Positions 50,361 through 62,918 of a DNA stretch of 64,000 bases are shown here, piece after piece. A program made the translations under genes and the position numbers. The notes beneath the pieces were generated by a model. That model was not told the DNA's origin, made no database searches, and saw only the letters and a program-made list of their open reading frames with translations. Numbering within the stretch: position 1 is the stretch's first letter; the number at the start of each line of letters is the position of its first letter. Origin of the DNA: Vibrio salilacus (GTDB lineage Bacteria; Pseudomonadota; Gammaproteobacteria; Enterobacterales; Vibrionaceae); NCBI RefSeq assembly GCF_002811245.1, contig NZ_NIVQ01000003.1, positions 1 through 64,000 on the forward strand, in the 5' to 3' direction.

Positions 50361-51848
50361 ATGAGTAAAGAAATTTTAGCGGTAGTAGAGGCGGTATCGA
50401 ACGAGAAAGCGGTGCCTCGTGAGCGTATATTTGAAGCCCTTGAAATTGCACTTGCAACTTCTACTAAGAAAAAACACGAGATGGAAATCGATGTCCGTGT
50501 TGAAATTGACCGCAAAACCGGTGAGTTTGAAACTTTCCGTCGTTGGTTAGTGGTTGAAGAAGTTGAACATCCAACTAAAGAAATTTCAATCGAAGCTGCA
50601 CAGTATGAAGATCCAGAAATGCAGCTTGGTGATTACGTTGAAGATGATATCGAGTCAGTAACGTTTGACCGTATTACCACTCAAACCGCTAAACAAGTGA
50701 TCGTACAGAAAGTACGTGAAGCAGAGCGTGCGCAAATCGTTGAGCAGTTTATTGACAACGAAGGCGAGCTTGTTACTGGTGTGGTTAAGAAAGTAAATCG
50801 TGAAACTGTGGTTCTGGATCTTGGCAACAATGCCGAGGCCGTTATCCTTCGTGATGACCAACTTCCACGTGAAAACTTCCGTCCAGGCGACCGTGTTCGT
50901 GGTTTACTTTATAAAGTAGCGCCAGATGCGCGTGGCTTCCAGCTGTTTATCACTCGCTCTAAGCCAGAGATGCTAGCTGAACTATTCCGTGTTGAAGTGC
51001 CAGAAATCGCTGAAGAAATCATCGAAATGAAAGGTGCGGCACGCGACCCAGGTTCTCGCGCGAAAATCGCCGTGAAAACAAACGATAAGCGTATCGACCC
51101 TGTCGGCGCATGTGTAGGTATGCGTGGTGCACGTGTACAAGCCGTGTCTGGTGAGCTTGGTGGTGAGCGTATCGATATCGTTCTTTGGAATGATAACCCA
51201 GCACAATTTGTTATCAATGCAATGGCGCCTGCCGATGTGGCTTCTATCATCGTTGATGAAGATGCTCACTCAATGGATATCGCAGTTGAAGCGGATAACT
51301 TAGCGCAAGCGATCGGTCGTAATGGCCAGAACGTTCGTCTTGCGTCTCAACTTACCGGTTGGGAGCTTAACGTAATGACAGTTGAAGACCTGCACAAGAA
51401 ACACGCAGAAGAGTCTCAAGCTGCAATTGAAAACTTCATGAAGCACCTAGATATTGAAGAAGACTTTGCTCAGCTATTAGTTGAAGAAGGTTTCTCTACT
51501 CTAGAAGAAGTGGCTTACGTACCAGTAAGCGAGTTACTTGAAGTTGACGGTCTAGATGAAGATCTCATCGAAGAACTACGTAATCGTGCTAAGAATGCAC
51601 TAACCACTCTAGCGCTAGCGCAAGAAGAATCTTTCGAAGGCGTAGAGCCTGCTGAAGACCTACTTGGCCTCGAAGGCCTTGAGCGTGAGATGGCATTCAA
51701 ACTGGCAGCTAAAGGTGTGAGAACACTAGAAGACCTAGCTGATCAGGGTATTGATGATTTAGAAGGTATTGAAGGTCTGACCGAAGAACGTGCGGGTGAG
51801 CTAATTATGGCAGCTCGTAACATTTGTTGGTTCGGCGAAGACGCATAA
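50361..51848 (+). CDS. nusA: Transcription termination/antitermination protein NusA
   Basis: Binds RNA polymerase and modulates pausing, termination and lambda-type antitermination. 495 residues, equal to E. coli. N-terminal RNAP-binding domain 1-125, S1 domain about 135-200 ([21 protein letters not shown]), KH1 and KH2 about 200-345 ([34 protein letters not shown]), then the two acidic repeats AR1 and AR2 (about 360-495) that bind alpha-CTD or lambda N. Self-regulation through the leader terminators is likely, as in E. coli. Confidence 0.98.
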   Translation: MSKEILAVVEAVSNEKAVPRERIFEALEIALATSTKKKHEMEIDVRVEIDRKTGEFETFRRWLVVEEVEHPTKEISIEAAQYEDPEMQLGDYVEDDIESVTFDRITTQTAKQVIVQKVREAERAQIVEQFIDNEGELVTGVVKKVNRETVVLDLGNNAEAVILRDDQLPRENFRPGDRVRGLLYKVAPDARGFQLFITRSKPEMLAELFRVEVPEIAEEIIEMKGAARDPGSRAKIAVKTNDKRIDPVGACVGMRGARVQAVSGELGGERIDIVLWNDNPAQFVINAMAPADVASIIVDEDAHSMDIAVEADNLAQAIGRNGQNVRLASQLTGWELNVMTVEDLHKKHAEESQAAIENFMKHLDIEEDFAQLLVEEGFSTLEEVAYVPVSELLEVDGLDEDLIEELRNRAKNALTTLALAQEESFEGVEPAEDLLGLEGLEREMAFKLAAKGVRTLEDLADQGIDDLEGIEGLTEERAGELIMAARNICWFGEDA

Positions 51849-51869
51849 TTCAGCAGGGGAGGAAGCGGC

Positions 51870-54554
51870 ATGACACAAATTACTGTTAAGGCACTGAGTG
51901 AAGAAATTGGAACGCCAGTGGACCGCTTAATTGAACAACTTGCTGACGCTGGTATGAACAAAGCGAGTGGTGACCAAGTTTCTGATGATGAAAAACAGAA
52001 GCTTTTGACTCACCTTAAAAAAGAGCACGGTGACACGTCAGGTGAAACTGAGCCATCTCGTTTGACACTACAGCGTAAGACTCGCAGCACACTAAGCGTA
52101 AATGCTGGTGGCGGCAAGAGTAAGGATGTTCAAGTAGAAGTACGCAAAAAGCGCACTTATGTGAAGCGCAGCATCATCGAAGACGACGCGAAACGTGAGG
52201 CTGAGGAAGCAGCAAATCGTGAAGCGGAGGAGCTTGCGAAGCGTGAAGCTGAAGAGCAAGCAAAACGCGAAGCTGCAGAGAAAGCACAACGCGAGGCCGA
52301 AGAAAAAGTGAAGCGAGAAGCGGATGCAAAACGTGAAGCTGAAGAGAAGGCCAAACGCGTACAAGCTGATAAGGCTAAGAAAGAAATGAATGCAAAAAAC
52401 GCAGACGTGAATACGCAAGCGAAGAAAGAAGCTGATGAATTAAAGCGTCGTCAGGAAGAAGAAGCGCAACGCAAAGCGGAAGAAGAAGCTGCTAAGCTTG
52501 TTGAAGAAGCTCGTAAGCTTGCTGAAGAAAACGAAGCTCGCTGGACAGAAGAAGAGAAGAAGAAGAAAGAGTTAGAAAACTCTGACTATCACATCACGAC
52601 TTCTACTTATGCCCGTGAAGCAGAAGATGCGGCAGACCGTAAAGAAGAAAGTGGTCGTCGCAAGAAGAAGAAAAAGCCTGCTGATGATCAAAACCGCAGT
52701 GGTCGTAACCAACGTGGTGGTCGTGGCCGCAATAATAAAGGTAAATTGGCTAAGCCAACGTCAATGCAGCACGGTTTTGATAAGACAGCAACAGTAGCTA
52801 AGTCTGACGTTGTCATTGGTGAAACGATCGTTGTTTCTGAACTGGCGAGCAAAATGTCAGTCAAAGGCACTGAAGTCATCAAAGTAATGATGAAGATGGG
52901 CGCAATGGCGACCATCAACCAAGTTATTGACCAAGAAACAGCAGCGCTTGTTGCTGAAGAAATGGGTCACAAGGTTGTTCTTCGTAAAGAGAACGAACTT
53001 GAAGAAGCGGTACTTGCTGATCGTGATAACGATGCTTTGGCTGAAAGTCGCGCACCGGTTGTTACTATCATGGGTCACGTTGACCACGGTAAAACGTCGA
53101 CGCTTGACTACATCCGTAAAGCACACGTTGCTTCAGGTGAAGCGGGCGGCATTACCCAGCACATTGGTGCATACCACGTTGAAACTGACAACGGCATGAT
53201 CACTTTCCTTGATACTCCGGGACACGCCGCGTTTACCGCCATGCGTGCACGTGGTGCTCAAGCGACAGATATCGTTGTTCTTGTTGTTGCAGCAGACGAT
53301 GGCGTAATGCCTCAAACAGTCGAAGCAATCCAGCACGCGAAAGCGGCAGGTGTGCCTCTGATTGTTGCTGTGAACAAGATTGATAAAGAAGGCGCGAACC
53401 CAGATAACGTTAAGAATGAGCTAGCTCAATACGACGTTATTCCTGAAGAGTGGGGCGGTGAGAACATGTTTGTTCACATCTCTGCCAAACAGGGTACTAA
53501 CATTGAAGGCCTTCTAGAAACTATCCTTCTTCAGTCAGAAGTTCTTGAGCTTAAGGCTGTAAAAGAAGGCATGGCTTCAGGTGTGGTTGTTGAATCTCGC
53601 CTCGATAAAGGTCGTGGTCCAGTGGCAACTGTACTGGTTCAATCTGGTACGCTGAACAAAGGTGATATCTTACTGTGTGGCCAAGAATATGGTCGTGTTC
53701 GTGCAATGCGCGATGAGAACGGTAACGAAATTACGTCAGCGGGTCCTTCGATCCCGGTCGAAATCATCGGTCTGTCTGGTGTTCCATCTTCTGGTGATGA
53801 AGCTACCGTTGTTCGTGATGAGCGTAAAGCCCGTGAAGTTGCTAACTACCGTCAAGGTAAGTTCCGCGATGTGAAACTGGCTCGTCAGCAGAAATCGAAG
53901 CTAGAGAACATGTTCTCTAACATGACAGCGGGTGAAGTTGCTGAACTGAATGTGGTACTTAAAGCCGACGTTCAAGGTTCTGTTGAAGCAATCGCAGACT
54001 CGCTACGTAAACTTTCAACTGACGAAGTGAAAGTGAACATCGTGGGCTCTGGTGTTGGTGGTATTACTGAAACTGATGCGGTACTTGCTGAAGCTTCAAA
54101 CGCTATCATCCTTGGCTTTAACGTTCGTGCCGATGCATCAGCGCGTCGCGCGATTGAATCTGCTAACGTTGACCTACGTTACTACTCAATCATTTACCAA
54201 TTGATTGACGAAGTGAAACAAGCAATGGGCGGTATGCTAGCACCAGAATTTAAGCAAGAGATCATTGGTCTTGCTCAAGTTCGTGATGTGTTCAAGTCTC
54301 CTAAGCTTGGTGCAATCGCTGGTTGTATGGTAACTGAAGGCGTCATTAAGCGTAGCAATCCTATTCGTGTTCTACGTGATAACGTTGTTATCTACGAAGG
54401 TGAACTTGAGTCACTTCGTCGCTTTAAAGATGATGTCCAAGAAGTTAAGAACGGCTACGAATGTGGTATCGGCGTTAAGAACTACAACGATGTTCGCGTA
54501 GGCGATCAAATCGAAGTGTTTGAAATCGTTGAGATAAAACGTACTCTTGACTAA
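51870..54554 (+). CDS. infB: Translation initiation factor IF-2
   Basis: GTPase that delivers initiator tRNA to the ribosome. 894 residues (E. coli 890). N-terminal IF2-N subdomain (about 1-50), a long Lys/Glu/Ala-rich linker with repeated KREAEE units (about 105-235), then a basic Arg/Gly stretch (about 265-290), a second IF2-N (about 315-370), the G domain from about 390 with G1 [10 protein letters not shown]3 DTPGHAAF and G4 NKID, and domains II, III and IV to the C-terminus. Internal in-frame starts giving shorter forms, as in E. coli, are possible but not provable here. Confidence 0.98.
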   Translation: MTQITVKALSEEIGTPVDRLIEQLADAGMNKASGDQVSDDEKQKLLTHLKKEHGDTSGETEPSRLTLQRKTRSTLSVNAGGGKSKDVQVEVRKKRTYVKRSIIEDDAKREAEEAANREAEELAKREAEEQAKREAAEKAQREAEEKVKREADAKREAEEKAKRVQADKAKKEMNAKNADVNTQAKKEADELKRRQEEEAQRKAEEEAAKLVEEARKLAEENEARWTEEEKKKKELENSDYHITTSTYAREAEDAADRKEESGRRKKKKKPADDQNRSGRNQRGGRGRNNKGKLAKPTSMQHGFDKTATVAKSDVVIGETIVVSELASKMSVKGTEVIKVMMKMGAMATINQVIDQETAALVAEEMGHKVVLRKENELEEAVLADRDNDALAESRAPVVTIMGHVDHGKTSTLDYIRKAHVASGEAGGITQHIGAYHVETDNGMITFLDTPGHAAFTAMRARGAQATDIVVLVVAADDGVMPQTVEAIQHAKAAGVPLIVAVNKIDKEGANPDNVKNELAQYDVIPEEWGGENMFVHISAKQGTNIEGLLETILLQSEVLELKAVKEGMASGVVVESRLDKGRGPVATVLVQSGTLNKGDILLCGQEYGRVRAMRDENGNEITSAGPSIPVEIIGLSGVPSSGDEATVVRDERKAREVANYRQGKFRDVKLARQQKSKLENMFSNMTAGEVAELNVVLKADVQGSVEAIADSLRKLSTDEVKVNIVGSGVGGITETDAVLAEASNAIILGFNVRADASARRAIESANVDLRYYSIIYQLIDEVKQAMGGMLAPEFKQEIIGLAQVRDVFKSPKLGAIAGCMVTEGVIKRSNPIRVLRDNVVIYEGELESLRRFKDDVQEVKNGYECGIGVKNYNDVRVGDQIEVFEIVEIKRTLD

Positions 54555-54613
54555 TAGACTAAAATTACTTGCGTTATCTTTTAGATAGGCAGTAATTGGT
54601 TGTTGAATACACC

Positions 54614-54643
54614 ATGGGGGGCTGGCTTTGACCATCCCCCCAT
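54614..54643 (+). other. G/C hairpin in the infB-rbfA spacer
   Basis: ATGGGGGG and CCCCCCAT arms (54614-54621, 54636-54643) enclose an inner TGG/CCA pair. No T tract follows, so it is not a simple terminator. Possible RNA processing or stabilising stem in the operon mRNA. Confidence 0.6.
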
Positions 54644-54665
54644 TCTTTCTAATAAGAGAAAAGAT

Positions 54666-55076
54666 ATGTCAAAAGAATTTAGCCGCACGCAGCGTGTGTC
54701 GCAGCAGTTGCAAAAAGAACTAGCAATGATCCTTCAGCGTGAAGTCCGTGACTCTCGCCTAGGTATGGTGACGATTTCTGATGTGGAAGTGTCACGCGAT
54801 CTTGCTTACGCCAAAGTGTTTGTCACTTTCCTTTGTGTCGGTGAGCAGACCCCTGAATCTTGTCTAGAAGCGCTACGTGAACACGAAGTTCACATCCGCA
54901 TGATGCTAGGTAAGCGTATTCGTTTGCGTCTAACGCCGGAAGTTCGCTTCTACTACGACAACACACTGGTTGAAGGTATGCGTATGTCTAACCTTGTTTC
55001 AGAAGTGGTTAGTGAAGATAAGCGTAAACAACATGACTCTGGCCGTGAAGACGAATCGACTGGGGAAGACAACTAA
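54666..55076 (+). CDS. rbfA: 30S ribosome-binding factor RbfA
   Basis: Cold-adaptation and 16S 5'-end maturation factor with a KH-like fold. 136 residues from ATG 54666 ([16 protein letters not shown]); the in-frame start at 54600 lies before the hairpin and adds unrelated residues. Conserved [20 protein letters not shown] and [17 protein letters not shown] segments. The stop codon shares one base with the truB start (TAATG), so the two are coupled. Acidic tail [10 protein letters not shown]. Confidence 0.96.
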   Translation: MSKEFSRTQRVSQQLQKELAMILQREVRDSRLGMVTISDVEVSRDLAYAKVFVTFLCVGEQTPESCLEALREHEVHIRMMLGKRIRLRLTPEVRFYYDNTLVEGMRMSNLVSEVVSEDKRKQHDSGREDESTGEDN

Positions 55077-56020
55077 TGGCTCGTCGTCGTAAAGGTCGTC
55101 CAATTAACGGCGTTATCCTTTTGGATAAGCCAACAGGCATTTCATCGAATGATGCTCTGCAAAAAGTAAAACGTATTTACTTTGCAGAGAAAGCGGGTCA
55201 CACCGGTGCTCTGGATCCTCTCGCGACAGGCATGCTACCAATTTGTCTTGGTGAAGCAACAAAGTTCTCTCAGTTTCTACTCGATTCAGATAAGCGTTAT
55301 CGTGTGATCGCCAAGCTTGGTGAGCGCACTAATACGTCTGATTCAGATGGTGAAGTGGTAGAGACACGTGCTATCGATGTCGATCAAAATAAGCTTGAAG
55401 CGTGTATTGAAACATTCCGTGGTGAATCTGAACAGATACCTTCAATGTTTTCGGCATTAAAGTACCAAGGTAAACCTTTGTACGAGTATGCACGTCAAGG
55501 CATTGAAGTACCACGCGAGTCGCGTAAGATCACCGTGTATGACATCGTTCTGCACCGTTTTGAAGGCGATGAAGTTGAGATGGAAGTACACTGCTCGAAA
55601 GGGACGTACATTCGTACTATCGTTGATGATTTGGGCGAAATGCTAGGCTGTGGTGCTCACGTGACTATGCTGCGTCGTACTAAGGTGGCTGACTACCCTT
55701 ACGAGAGAATGGTGACCTTAGAGCAATTAAATGAGCATCTAGAACAAGCCGAACGTGATGGCATTGCACCGCGTGAGCTACTCGACCCATTATTATTGCC
55801 GATGGATACTGCGGTTGAGGCTTTACCTGAGGTAAATCTCAATGCAGAGCTGACGGATTTAGTGCAACACGGTCAACCTGTGCAAGTGTTTGGTGCCCCT
55901 GAAGGGACGCTGCGTATGACATCAGGTGACGAGCGACTATTTATCGGCATTGCTGAGCTAAACGATGACGGCAAAGTTGCCCCGAAGCGTTTAGTGGTTT
56001 TTCGAGAAGAAACGGAATAA
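55076..56020 (+). CDS. truB: tRNA pseudouridine-55 synthase TruB
   Basis: Makes pseudouridine 55 in the T loop of tRNAs and acts as a tRNA chaperone. 314 residues, equal to E. coli. Conserved [11 protein letters not shown], catalytic Asp47 in [12 protein letters not shown], and [13 protein letters not shown], plus the C-terminal PUA-like domain. Last gene of the metY-rimP-nusA-infB-rbfA-truB unit; a terminator follows. In E. coli rpsO comes next, but here a convergent lipoprotein gene does. Confidence 0.97.
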   Translation: MARRRKGRPINGVILLDKPTGISSNDALQKVKRIYFAEKAGHTGALDPLATGMLPICLGEATKFSQFLLDSDKRYRVIAKLGERTNTSDSDGEVVETRAIDVDQNKLEACIETFRGESEQIPSMFSALKYQGKPLYEYARQGIEVPRESRKITVYDIVLHRFEGDEVEMEVHCSKGTYIRTIVDDLGEMLGCGAHVTMLRRTKVADYPYERMVTLEQLNEHLEQAERDGIAPRELLDPLLLPMDTAVEALPEVNLNAELTDLVQHGQPVQVFGAPEGTLRMTSGDERLFIGIAELNDDGKVAPKRLVVFREETE

Positions 56021-56034
56021 TCGACGTGTGATAT

Positions 56035-56065
56035 AAAAAACCGAAGTCATCGCTTCGGTTTTTTT
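56035..56065. terminator. Bidirectional terminator truB / DUF1499 gene
   Basis: AAAAAACCGAAG-TCATCG-CTTCGGTTTTTTT between convergent genes. Confidence 0.92.
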
Positions 56066-56069
56066 ATAG

Positions 56070-56498
56070 CTATTGAATCAGGCCGTTCGTGCTGAGTTTT
56101 TCACGTAACTGTTCGGCACGTTTGCGGTTAACACCAAAATCGGAGTAACCGACTCGTGACTCTGAGCGTACCATTAGCTTGCCATCATCAATGCGCAGCT
56201 CTAGATCATCGACAAAACGCATGATTTTAGACGTGCACTCAACTCTAATATAGTTGTCTTGTTTAGCCGCTGTTTTCGCGCCTGGCAGTTGTAAGGCGAT
56301 GCGTTCAATCGCGTCGATATCGGCGTTAGGTGTAAGGACGAAAGCATCGAGAGAAAACGCTTCACGCTCATCTTCAGTCGAGACACAGTTAGGTTTGTTA
56401 CCACACGGCGTCGAAGTGCGGTCAGTCATGGTAGTAACTCCTTGGCTACAAGCGGTCAAAGTAACGAGAGAGATAACAAGCAAAGCGATGTTTTTCAT
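56070..56498 (-). CDS. DUF1499 family lipoprotein
   Basis: 142-residue putative lipoprotein. Start 56498 (MKNIALLVIS) with AAGGGA upstream; an upstream in-frame start at 56558 would spoil the signal peptide. Signal sequence with lipobox LTAC (Cys near residue 17), then the DUF1499 domain (about 30-135) with the family signature TPCGNKPNCVST and YIRVECTSKIMRFVDDLE. Function unknown. Residues after the lipidated Cys (SQG) lack an Asp retention signal, so outer-membrane sorting is inferred. Confidence 0.85.
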   Translation of the reverse strand: MKNIALLVISLVTLTACSQGVTTMTDRTSTPCGNKPNCVSTEDEREAFSLDAFVLTPNADIDAIERIALQLPGAKTAAKQDNYIRVECTSKIMRFVDDLELRIDDGKLMVRSESRVGYSDFGVNRKRAEQLREKLSTNGLIQ

Positions 56499-56537
56499 AT
56501 TAAATCCCTTTAAGAGTGTTGAGGTAATTATATGGTT

Positions 56538-56574
56538 TAAAAAAAGAAAAGGATCCAATTCATGGATCCTTTTG
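56538..56574 (-). terminator. gltBD terminator
   Basis: On the minus strand AAAGGATCC-ATGAATT-GGATCCTTTT followed by a T-rich tract, 20 bp beyond the gltD stop codon. Confidence 0.75.
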
Positions 56575-56592
56575 TCTATTTTAACGTTGTGA

Positions 56593-58008
<1,416 letters not shown>

Positions 58009-58026
58009 TTATACATCCTCCATGAC

Positions 58027-61000
58027 TTACTGGGCTTGAACGCGCAGTTCAGCAGCACTACGACTTTGGTGACCGAGTAGGGTATTTAGATCCGCGGCCT
58101 GTGGTTTAACCAAATAGAACTTTGGAATCCATTCATCAAAGTTGGCTAAAATCTTTTCAGCGTGTACCGATCCTGTCTCTTCAAGATGCTCTGCGATTAA
58201 GCCGCGCAGGTGCTCTTGATGAATATAGAGATCAGACAGTGCTACCGCCTCAACCGACTCTTGGTTGACTCGACCTTGGAAGTCGTCATTTTTATCCAGT
58301 ACGTAAGCAAAACCACCAGTCATACCTGCGCCAAAATTCACCCCAGTAGCACCCAGTATCGCCACGATACCGCCCGTCATATATTCACAGGCGTTGTCGC
58401 CAGCGCCTTCAATGACCGCAATCGTGCCTGAGTTACGTACCGCAAAACGTTCTCCTGCGGTGCCAGCTGCAAACAGTTTTCCGCCTGTTGCCCCATACAG
58501 GCAGGTGTTGCCAATAATGGTCGCTTCATTACAAATGAAAGCAGTGCCTTGATGAGGTTTAATGGTAATTTTACCACCGGCCATGCCTTTACCAACATAG
58601 TCGTTGGCATCACCGGTAAGGTACAGTTCCACACCACCAGCGTTCCATACTCCAAATGACTGACCTGCGGTACCATCAAGGTGAATTCTGATCGGGGCTC
58701 CGGCCATGCCTTGGTTGCCGTAACGTTTAGCTATTTCACCTGACAGACGAGCGCCTACTGAGCGATCGGTATTGATGATGTTGTAGAATAAATCGGTCGA
58801 TTGTTTGGCTTCGATGGCCGACATCGCTTCATCAACAATTTTTAGATTGAGTTCCGCTTTATCGAAAGGAGCATTGGGCTCAGTCCAGAACATCGGGTGA
58901 CCTTGCGCTGAGACTGGCGCTTCTAAGATGCCAGATAGATCAAGTTTACTCTGTTTTGCAGTGAGTCCTTCGACGGCTTCTAGCAGGTCAGTACGGCCGA
59001 TAAGATCGGTGAGCTTTTCGACGCCAAGCTCTGCAAGCAGTCCGCGTACTTCATCGGCAAGGCCAGTGAAGTAGTTCATAACCATTTCAGGCAGGCCTTT
59101 GAAGTACTCTTTGCGTAGTGTTTCGTCCTGAGTAGCCACGCCAGTCGCGCAGTTATTCAAATGGCAGATACGTAAGAACTTACAGCCCATTGCAACCATA
59201 GGCGCAGTACCAAAACCGAAGCTCTCGGCCCCTAGAATCGCGGCTTTAATGACATCTAAGCCAGTTTTAAGGCCGCCATCCACTTGCAGACGGATTTTAT
59301 GGCGTAGTCCATTGGCGACTAACGCTTGTTGTGTCTCGGCTAAACCAAGCTCCCATGGGCTACCGGCGTATTTGACCGAAGTCAACGGGCTCGCTGCGGT
59401 ACCGCCATCATAACCAGAAATGGTAATTAAATCGGCATACGCTTTGGCCACGCCAGTTGCGATGGTGCCAACGCCGGGCTCAGAGACTAATTTAACTGAA
59501 ACAAGCGCATTGGGATTGACCTGTTTCAGATCGAAAATAAGCTGAGCTAAATCTTCAATCGAGTAAATGTCGTGATGAGGCGGCGGCGAAATCAGCGTGA
59601 CGCCTTGGACCGAGTAACGTAGCTTGGCTATTTCCGCGGTAACTTTATGCCCAGGCAACTGACCACCTTCACCTGGTTTGGCACCTTGCGCGACTTTAAT
59701 TTGCAGTACATCAGCATTGGTTAAATAGTGGGGCGTGACACCAAACCGACCGGACGCAATCTGTTTAATGCGTGAGTTACGTTCAGTGCCAAAGCGCTTA
59801 GGATCTTCACCACCTTCACCCGAATTGGAATAACCACCAAGGCGATTCATCGCCATGGCTAGAGCTTCGTGTGCTTCTGGGCTCAAGGCACCAATAGACA
59901 TCGCCGCCGAGTCGAAGCGTTTAAACAGGTCAGTGCTTGGTTCGATGTTCTCAAGTGGCAGTGGCTTGTCGGCTTTTTTCAGCGTCATCAAATCCCGTAG
60001 CATAGCCACTGGGCGTTGGTTTACTTGTTTGGCAAAGCTCTTATAGTCGGAGCTTTGGCCTGATTTTACGGCTTGCTGCAAGGTGCCGACAACATCTGGG
60101 TTATAAGCGTGATATTCGCCACCATGAACGTATTTAAGCAGTCCGCCATGCTCGATCGGCTTGCGTTTCGCCCAAGCTTTGCGTGCTAGATTAAACAAGT
60201 CTTGCTGGATGTCTTCAAAGCAAGCGCCTTGAATTCGTGTTGTCACCCCTCTAAAGCACAGCTCAACGATATCTCGGCTTAGACCGACAGCTTCAAAAAG
60301 TTGTGAACAGCGGTACGAGGCGATGGTCGAAATACCCATCTTCGACATGATCTTATACAGCCCCTTATTGATGCCGGTTTGATAATTTTGCATCACTTCG
60401 CGATAGCTCTTATCTAAACCACCATCATCAATAACTTTACTGAGTGTTTCATAGGCAAGGTACGGATACACCGCCGTGGCACCAAAACCAAGTAAAACGG
60501 CAAATTGGTGCGGGTCACGTACTGAACCGGTTTCAGCAATAATGTTGGCATCACAGCGCAAATTCGCTTCGACCAGTCGTGTTTGTACCGCGCCTACCGC
60601 CATTGCGGCCGGAATAGGTAACAAGCCCTTGTGTAGCTCGCGGTCTGAAAGGACGACTAAGACGGTCCCGTTACGCACCACTTCTTCGGCGCGTTGGCAC
60701 AGCTCGTTGATGGCTTGCTTGAGATCTTTTTGATTAGGATCGTAGTTTATATCCAGTACGGTACTACGATAGTGTTCATCACTCAGTTCCAGCAACTGCT
60801 TCATGTCTGAATAGAGCAAAACCGGAGAGTCAAACGTCACACGGTGCGCGTGACCATCTGTTTCGCAGAAGACATTCATCTCTTGGCCAATACTGCTCGC
60901 CAACGACATGACATGTTTTTCACGCAGTGGGTCGATTGGTGGGTTAGTGACCTGAGCAAATTTTTGACGGAAGTAATCGGTGATCAAGCGTTCTTTGGAT

Positions 61001-62490
61001 GAAAGCACGGCCATTGGCGTATCATCGCCCATCGAGCCGACGGCTTCTTGGCCCATATCACCGAGTACACGCAAGACTTGATCAACTTCTTCATTGCTCA
61101 TGGCAAACTGTTTTTGATAGGTCTTGAGCTTGTCATCATCAAAGCTGCGTTCACCGACTTGCTCGTCGGACAATTGAGCAAAAGGGGTCAGCTTATGCAC
61201 GTTATTTTCCATCCACTCCCGATAGGGGTGACGGCCCTTAAGATCGTTATCGATCTCACTTGATTGCCACAACTTTCCTCGGCGGGTATCAATGACCAGT
61301 AACTCACCTGGACCGACTCGACCTTTCTCGGCGACTTCATCAGGGGCGTAATCCCAGATCCCCACTTCGGAAGCAAGCGTGATGAGCTTATCTTTGGTGA
61401 TCACGTAGCGAGCCGGACGAAGGCCATTTCGGTCTAGATTACATGCGGCGTAACGACCATCAGAGAGTACGATACCTGCTGGCCCGTCCCATGGCTCCAT
61501 ATGTTTAGAGTTGAAGTCATAGAAAGCACGCAGATCGGCATCCATGTCTGGGTGATTTTGCCAAGCGGGCGGAACCAACATACGCATCGCACGGAAGATG
61601 TCCATGCCTCCCGCTAAAAATAGATCGAGCATATTGTCTAAGCTTGAAGAGTCTGATCCCGTCTCATTGACGAAGGGCGCCGCACTGTGCAGATCTGGTA
61701 ATAGCGGTGATGAGAATTTATAAGCACGCGCTCGTGCCCACTGACGGTTACCTTGAATGGTATTGATTTCACCGTTGTGAGCTAAGTAGCGAAACGGCTG
61801 AGCCAATGGCCAACGAGGCTGGGTGTTGGTCGAGAAGCGCTGGTGGAACAAACAGATAGCTGACTCCATACGCAGATCGGCCAAATCGAGATAAAACCTT
61901 GGCAAGTCGGCAGGCATACACAACCCTTTGTAGACCATGACCTGAGTCGATAGGCTACAAATATAGAATTCTTCGTCATCAAGGATCTGTTTTTCCATTC
62001 GTCGACGCGCAATATAAAGGCGTCGTTCGATATCACGCTCGCGCCAGCCGGCCGGTGCAGAGATAAAAACTTGCTGAATATTCGGCAATGAGTCTGCTGC
62101 GATGGGGCCAAGTACTGTGCTATTGATTGGTACTTCTCGCCAACCAGCAACCGTCAAAGTTTCCTTGGCAAGCTCTTGATTAATAATGTCTTTCGCTTGC
62201 TGAGCTTTTACAGGGTCTTGGTTGAAGAAAATCATCCCGACAGCGTATTGCTTACCAAGATTAAAACCATTTTCATCCGCGATAAGGCGTAAGTAGGTAT
62301 CGGGCTTTTGTAGTAGTAGGCCACAGCCATCACCGGTTTTGCCATCTGCAGCAATGCCGCCACGGTGGGTCATGCGATCGAGTGCTGAAATTGCGGTGCG
62401 GACTAGCTTGTGGCTAGGCTCACCTTCCATATGTGCAATCAAGCCAAATCCACAGTTATCTTTTTCAAGACGAGGGTCATATAGAGCCAT
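58027..62490 (-). CDS. gltB: Glutamate synthase [NADPH] large subunit
   Basis: Transfers the amide of glutamine to 2-oxoglutarate; with GlnA it forms the GS-GOGAT nitrogen-assimilation path. 1487 residues. Class II glutaminase domain with catalytic Cys13, exposed after removal of a 12-residue propeptide ([12 protein letters not shown]), central domain, FMN-binding synthase domain ([32 protein letters not shown]), Cys cluster [10 protein letters not shown] for the 3Fe-4S centre, and the C-terminal Gly-rich beta-helix. AAGGGAG precedes the ATG. Start and length agree with E. coli GltB (1486). Confidence 0.98.
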   Translation of the reverse strand: MALYDPRLEKDNCGFGLIAHMEGEPSHKLVRTAISALDRMTHRGGIAADGKTGDGCGLLLQKPDTYLRLIADENGFNLGKQYAVGMIFFNQDPVKAQQAKDIINQELAKETLTVAGWREVPINSTVLGPIAADSLPNIQQVFISAPAGWRERDIERRLYIARRRMEKQILDDEEFYICSLSTQVMVYKGLCMPADLPRFYLDLADLRMESAICLFHQRFSTNTQPRWPLAQPFRYLAHNGEINTIQGNRQWARARAYKFSSPLLPDLHSAAPFVNETGSDSSSLDNMLDLFLAGGMDIFRAMRMLVPPAWQNHPDMDADLRAFYDFNSKHMEPWDGPAGIVLSDGRYAACNLDRNGLRPARYVITKDKLITLASEVGIWDYAPDEVAEKGRVGPGELLVIDTRRGKLWQSSEIDNDLKGRHPYREWMENNVHKLTPFAQLSDEQVGERSFDDDKLKTYQKQFAMSNEEVDQVLRVLGDMGQEAVGSMGDDTPMAVLSSKERLITDYFRQKFAQVTNPPIDPLREKHVMSLASSIGQEMNVFCETDGHAHRVTFDSPVLLYSDMKQLLELSDEHYRSTVLDINYDPNQKDLKQAINELCQRAEEVVRNGTVLVVLSDRELHKGLLPIPAAMAVGAVQTRLVEANLRCDANIIAETGSVRDPHQFAVLLGFGATAVYPYLAYETLSKVIDDGGLDKSYREVMQNYQTGINKGLYKIMSKMGISTIASYRCSQLFEAVGLSRDIVELCFRGVTTRIQGACFEDIQQDLFNLARKAWAKRKPIEHGGLLKYVHGGEYHAYNPDVVGTLQQAVKSGQSSDYKSFAKQVNQRPVAMLRDLMTLKKADKPLPLENIEPSTDLFKRFDSAAMSIGALSPEAHEALAMAMNRLGGYSNSGEGGEDPKRFGTERNSRIKQIASGRFGVTPHYLTNADVLQIKVAQGAKPGEGGQLPGHKVTAEIAKLRYSVQGVTLISPPPHHDIYSIEDLAQLIFDLKQVNPNALVSVKLVSEPGVGTIATGVAKAYADLITISGYDGGTAASPLTSVKYAGSPWELGLAETQQALVANGLRHKIRLQVDGGLKTGLDVIKAAILGAESFGFGTAPMVAMGCKFLRICHLNNCATGVATQDETLRKEYFKGLPEMVMNYFTGLADEVRGLLAELGVEKLTDLIGRTDLLEAVEGLTAKQSKLDLSGILEAPVSAQGHPMFWTEPNAPFDKAELNLKIVDEAMSAIEAKQSTDLFYNIINTDRSVGARLSGEIAKRYGNQGMAGAPIRIHLDGTAGQSFGVWNAGGVELYLTGDANDYVGKGMAGGKITIKPHQGTAFICNEATIIGNTCLYGATGGKLFAAGTAGERFAVRNSGTIAVIEGAGDNACEYMTGGIVAILGATGVNFGAGMTGGFAYVLDKNDDFQGRVNQESVEAVALSDLYIHQEHLRGLIAEHLEETGSVHAEKILANFDEWIPKFYLVKPQAADLNTLLGHQSRSAAELRVQAQ

Positions 62491-62810
62491 TGCAATTCTC
62501 CCTTTGCTTCTCTGTCATCCCGACAGAACTACCAACATTAAAAGGGTTGGTATGTATGACTAACTATTCGTTTTAATTGTTATATATCGACTATATATGC
62601 GTTAAATATCTTTAAAATATTTAACAAAAATGGATTAATTCATTTTCATCGACTTCACAACGTATAGGTTATTATAAAAAAGGTCAAGTTGTTGGTGGAA
62701 TATCACGCCAATATGCGATTTACCACGAAATACGCTGTAATAGTTCATACTATTCAGTAGGTTAGTTTTTTTGTTGTTACAATTTTGCAACAAAAGAGGT
62801 GTTGTGAAAA

Positions 62811-62838
62811 CAAAAAAGACCAGCACAATGTGCTGGTC
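62811..62838 (-). terminator. Terminator of the second gltD-like gene
   Basis: GACCAGCAC-ATT-GTGCTGGTC then T6 on the minus strand, about 80 bp past the stop codon. Confidence 0.9.
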
Positions 62839-62874
62839 AAATGGAAAAGTTTGGCAGGAAAGAATGCTAATTTA

Positions 62875-62914
62875 TTACGGCCTAGTAGCGACTAAAATCG
62901 ATACTAGGCCGTAA
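62875..62914 (-). other. Long stem immediately downstream of the gltD-like gene
   Basis: 13-bp perfect arms TTACGGCCTAGTA / TACTAGGCCGTAA with an inner CGA/TCG pair. It starts 5 bp after the stop codon and has no T tract. It may stabilise the mRNA 3' end ahead of the true terminator. Confidence 0.65.
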
Positions 62915-62918
62915 TCAC

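Larger units (their letters stand above)
62491..62918. promoter_or_regulatory. 428-bp control region between the upstream gltD-like gene and gltB
   Basis: No convincing gene. Seen: the gltB ribosome site; an AT-rich block with a near-palindrome ATATAT-CGAC-TATATAT (about 62582-62598) and the perfect dyad GTTAAATAT / ATATTTAAC (62601-62609, 62617-62625) some 110-135 bp upstream of gltB; a leftward terminator at 62811-62838; and a second long stem TTACGGCCTAGTA / TACTAGGCCGTAA (62875-62914) just after the upstream gene. The AT-rich dyads are plausible promoter or regulator sites for gltBD. Confidence 0.55.

Noticed and set aside
52157-52354. Repeated units in infB as a tandem DNA repeat or CRISPR-like array
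   Set aside because: The repeat is at the protein level (KREAEE) with varying codons and continuous reading frame; no spacers.
52092-52418. Long minus-strand open frame opposite infB, rich in Phe, Leu and Ser
   Set aside because: It is the mirror of the repeated Lys/Glu/Ala codons of the IF-2 linker; several overlapping antisense frames arise for the same reason.
62635-62826. 63-codon minus-strand open frame in the gltB upstream gap
   Set aside because: Lies in AT-rich DNA, overlaps the gltD-like terminator, has no ribosome site, and the peptide matches no family.
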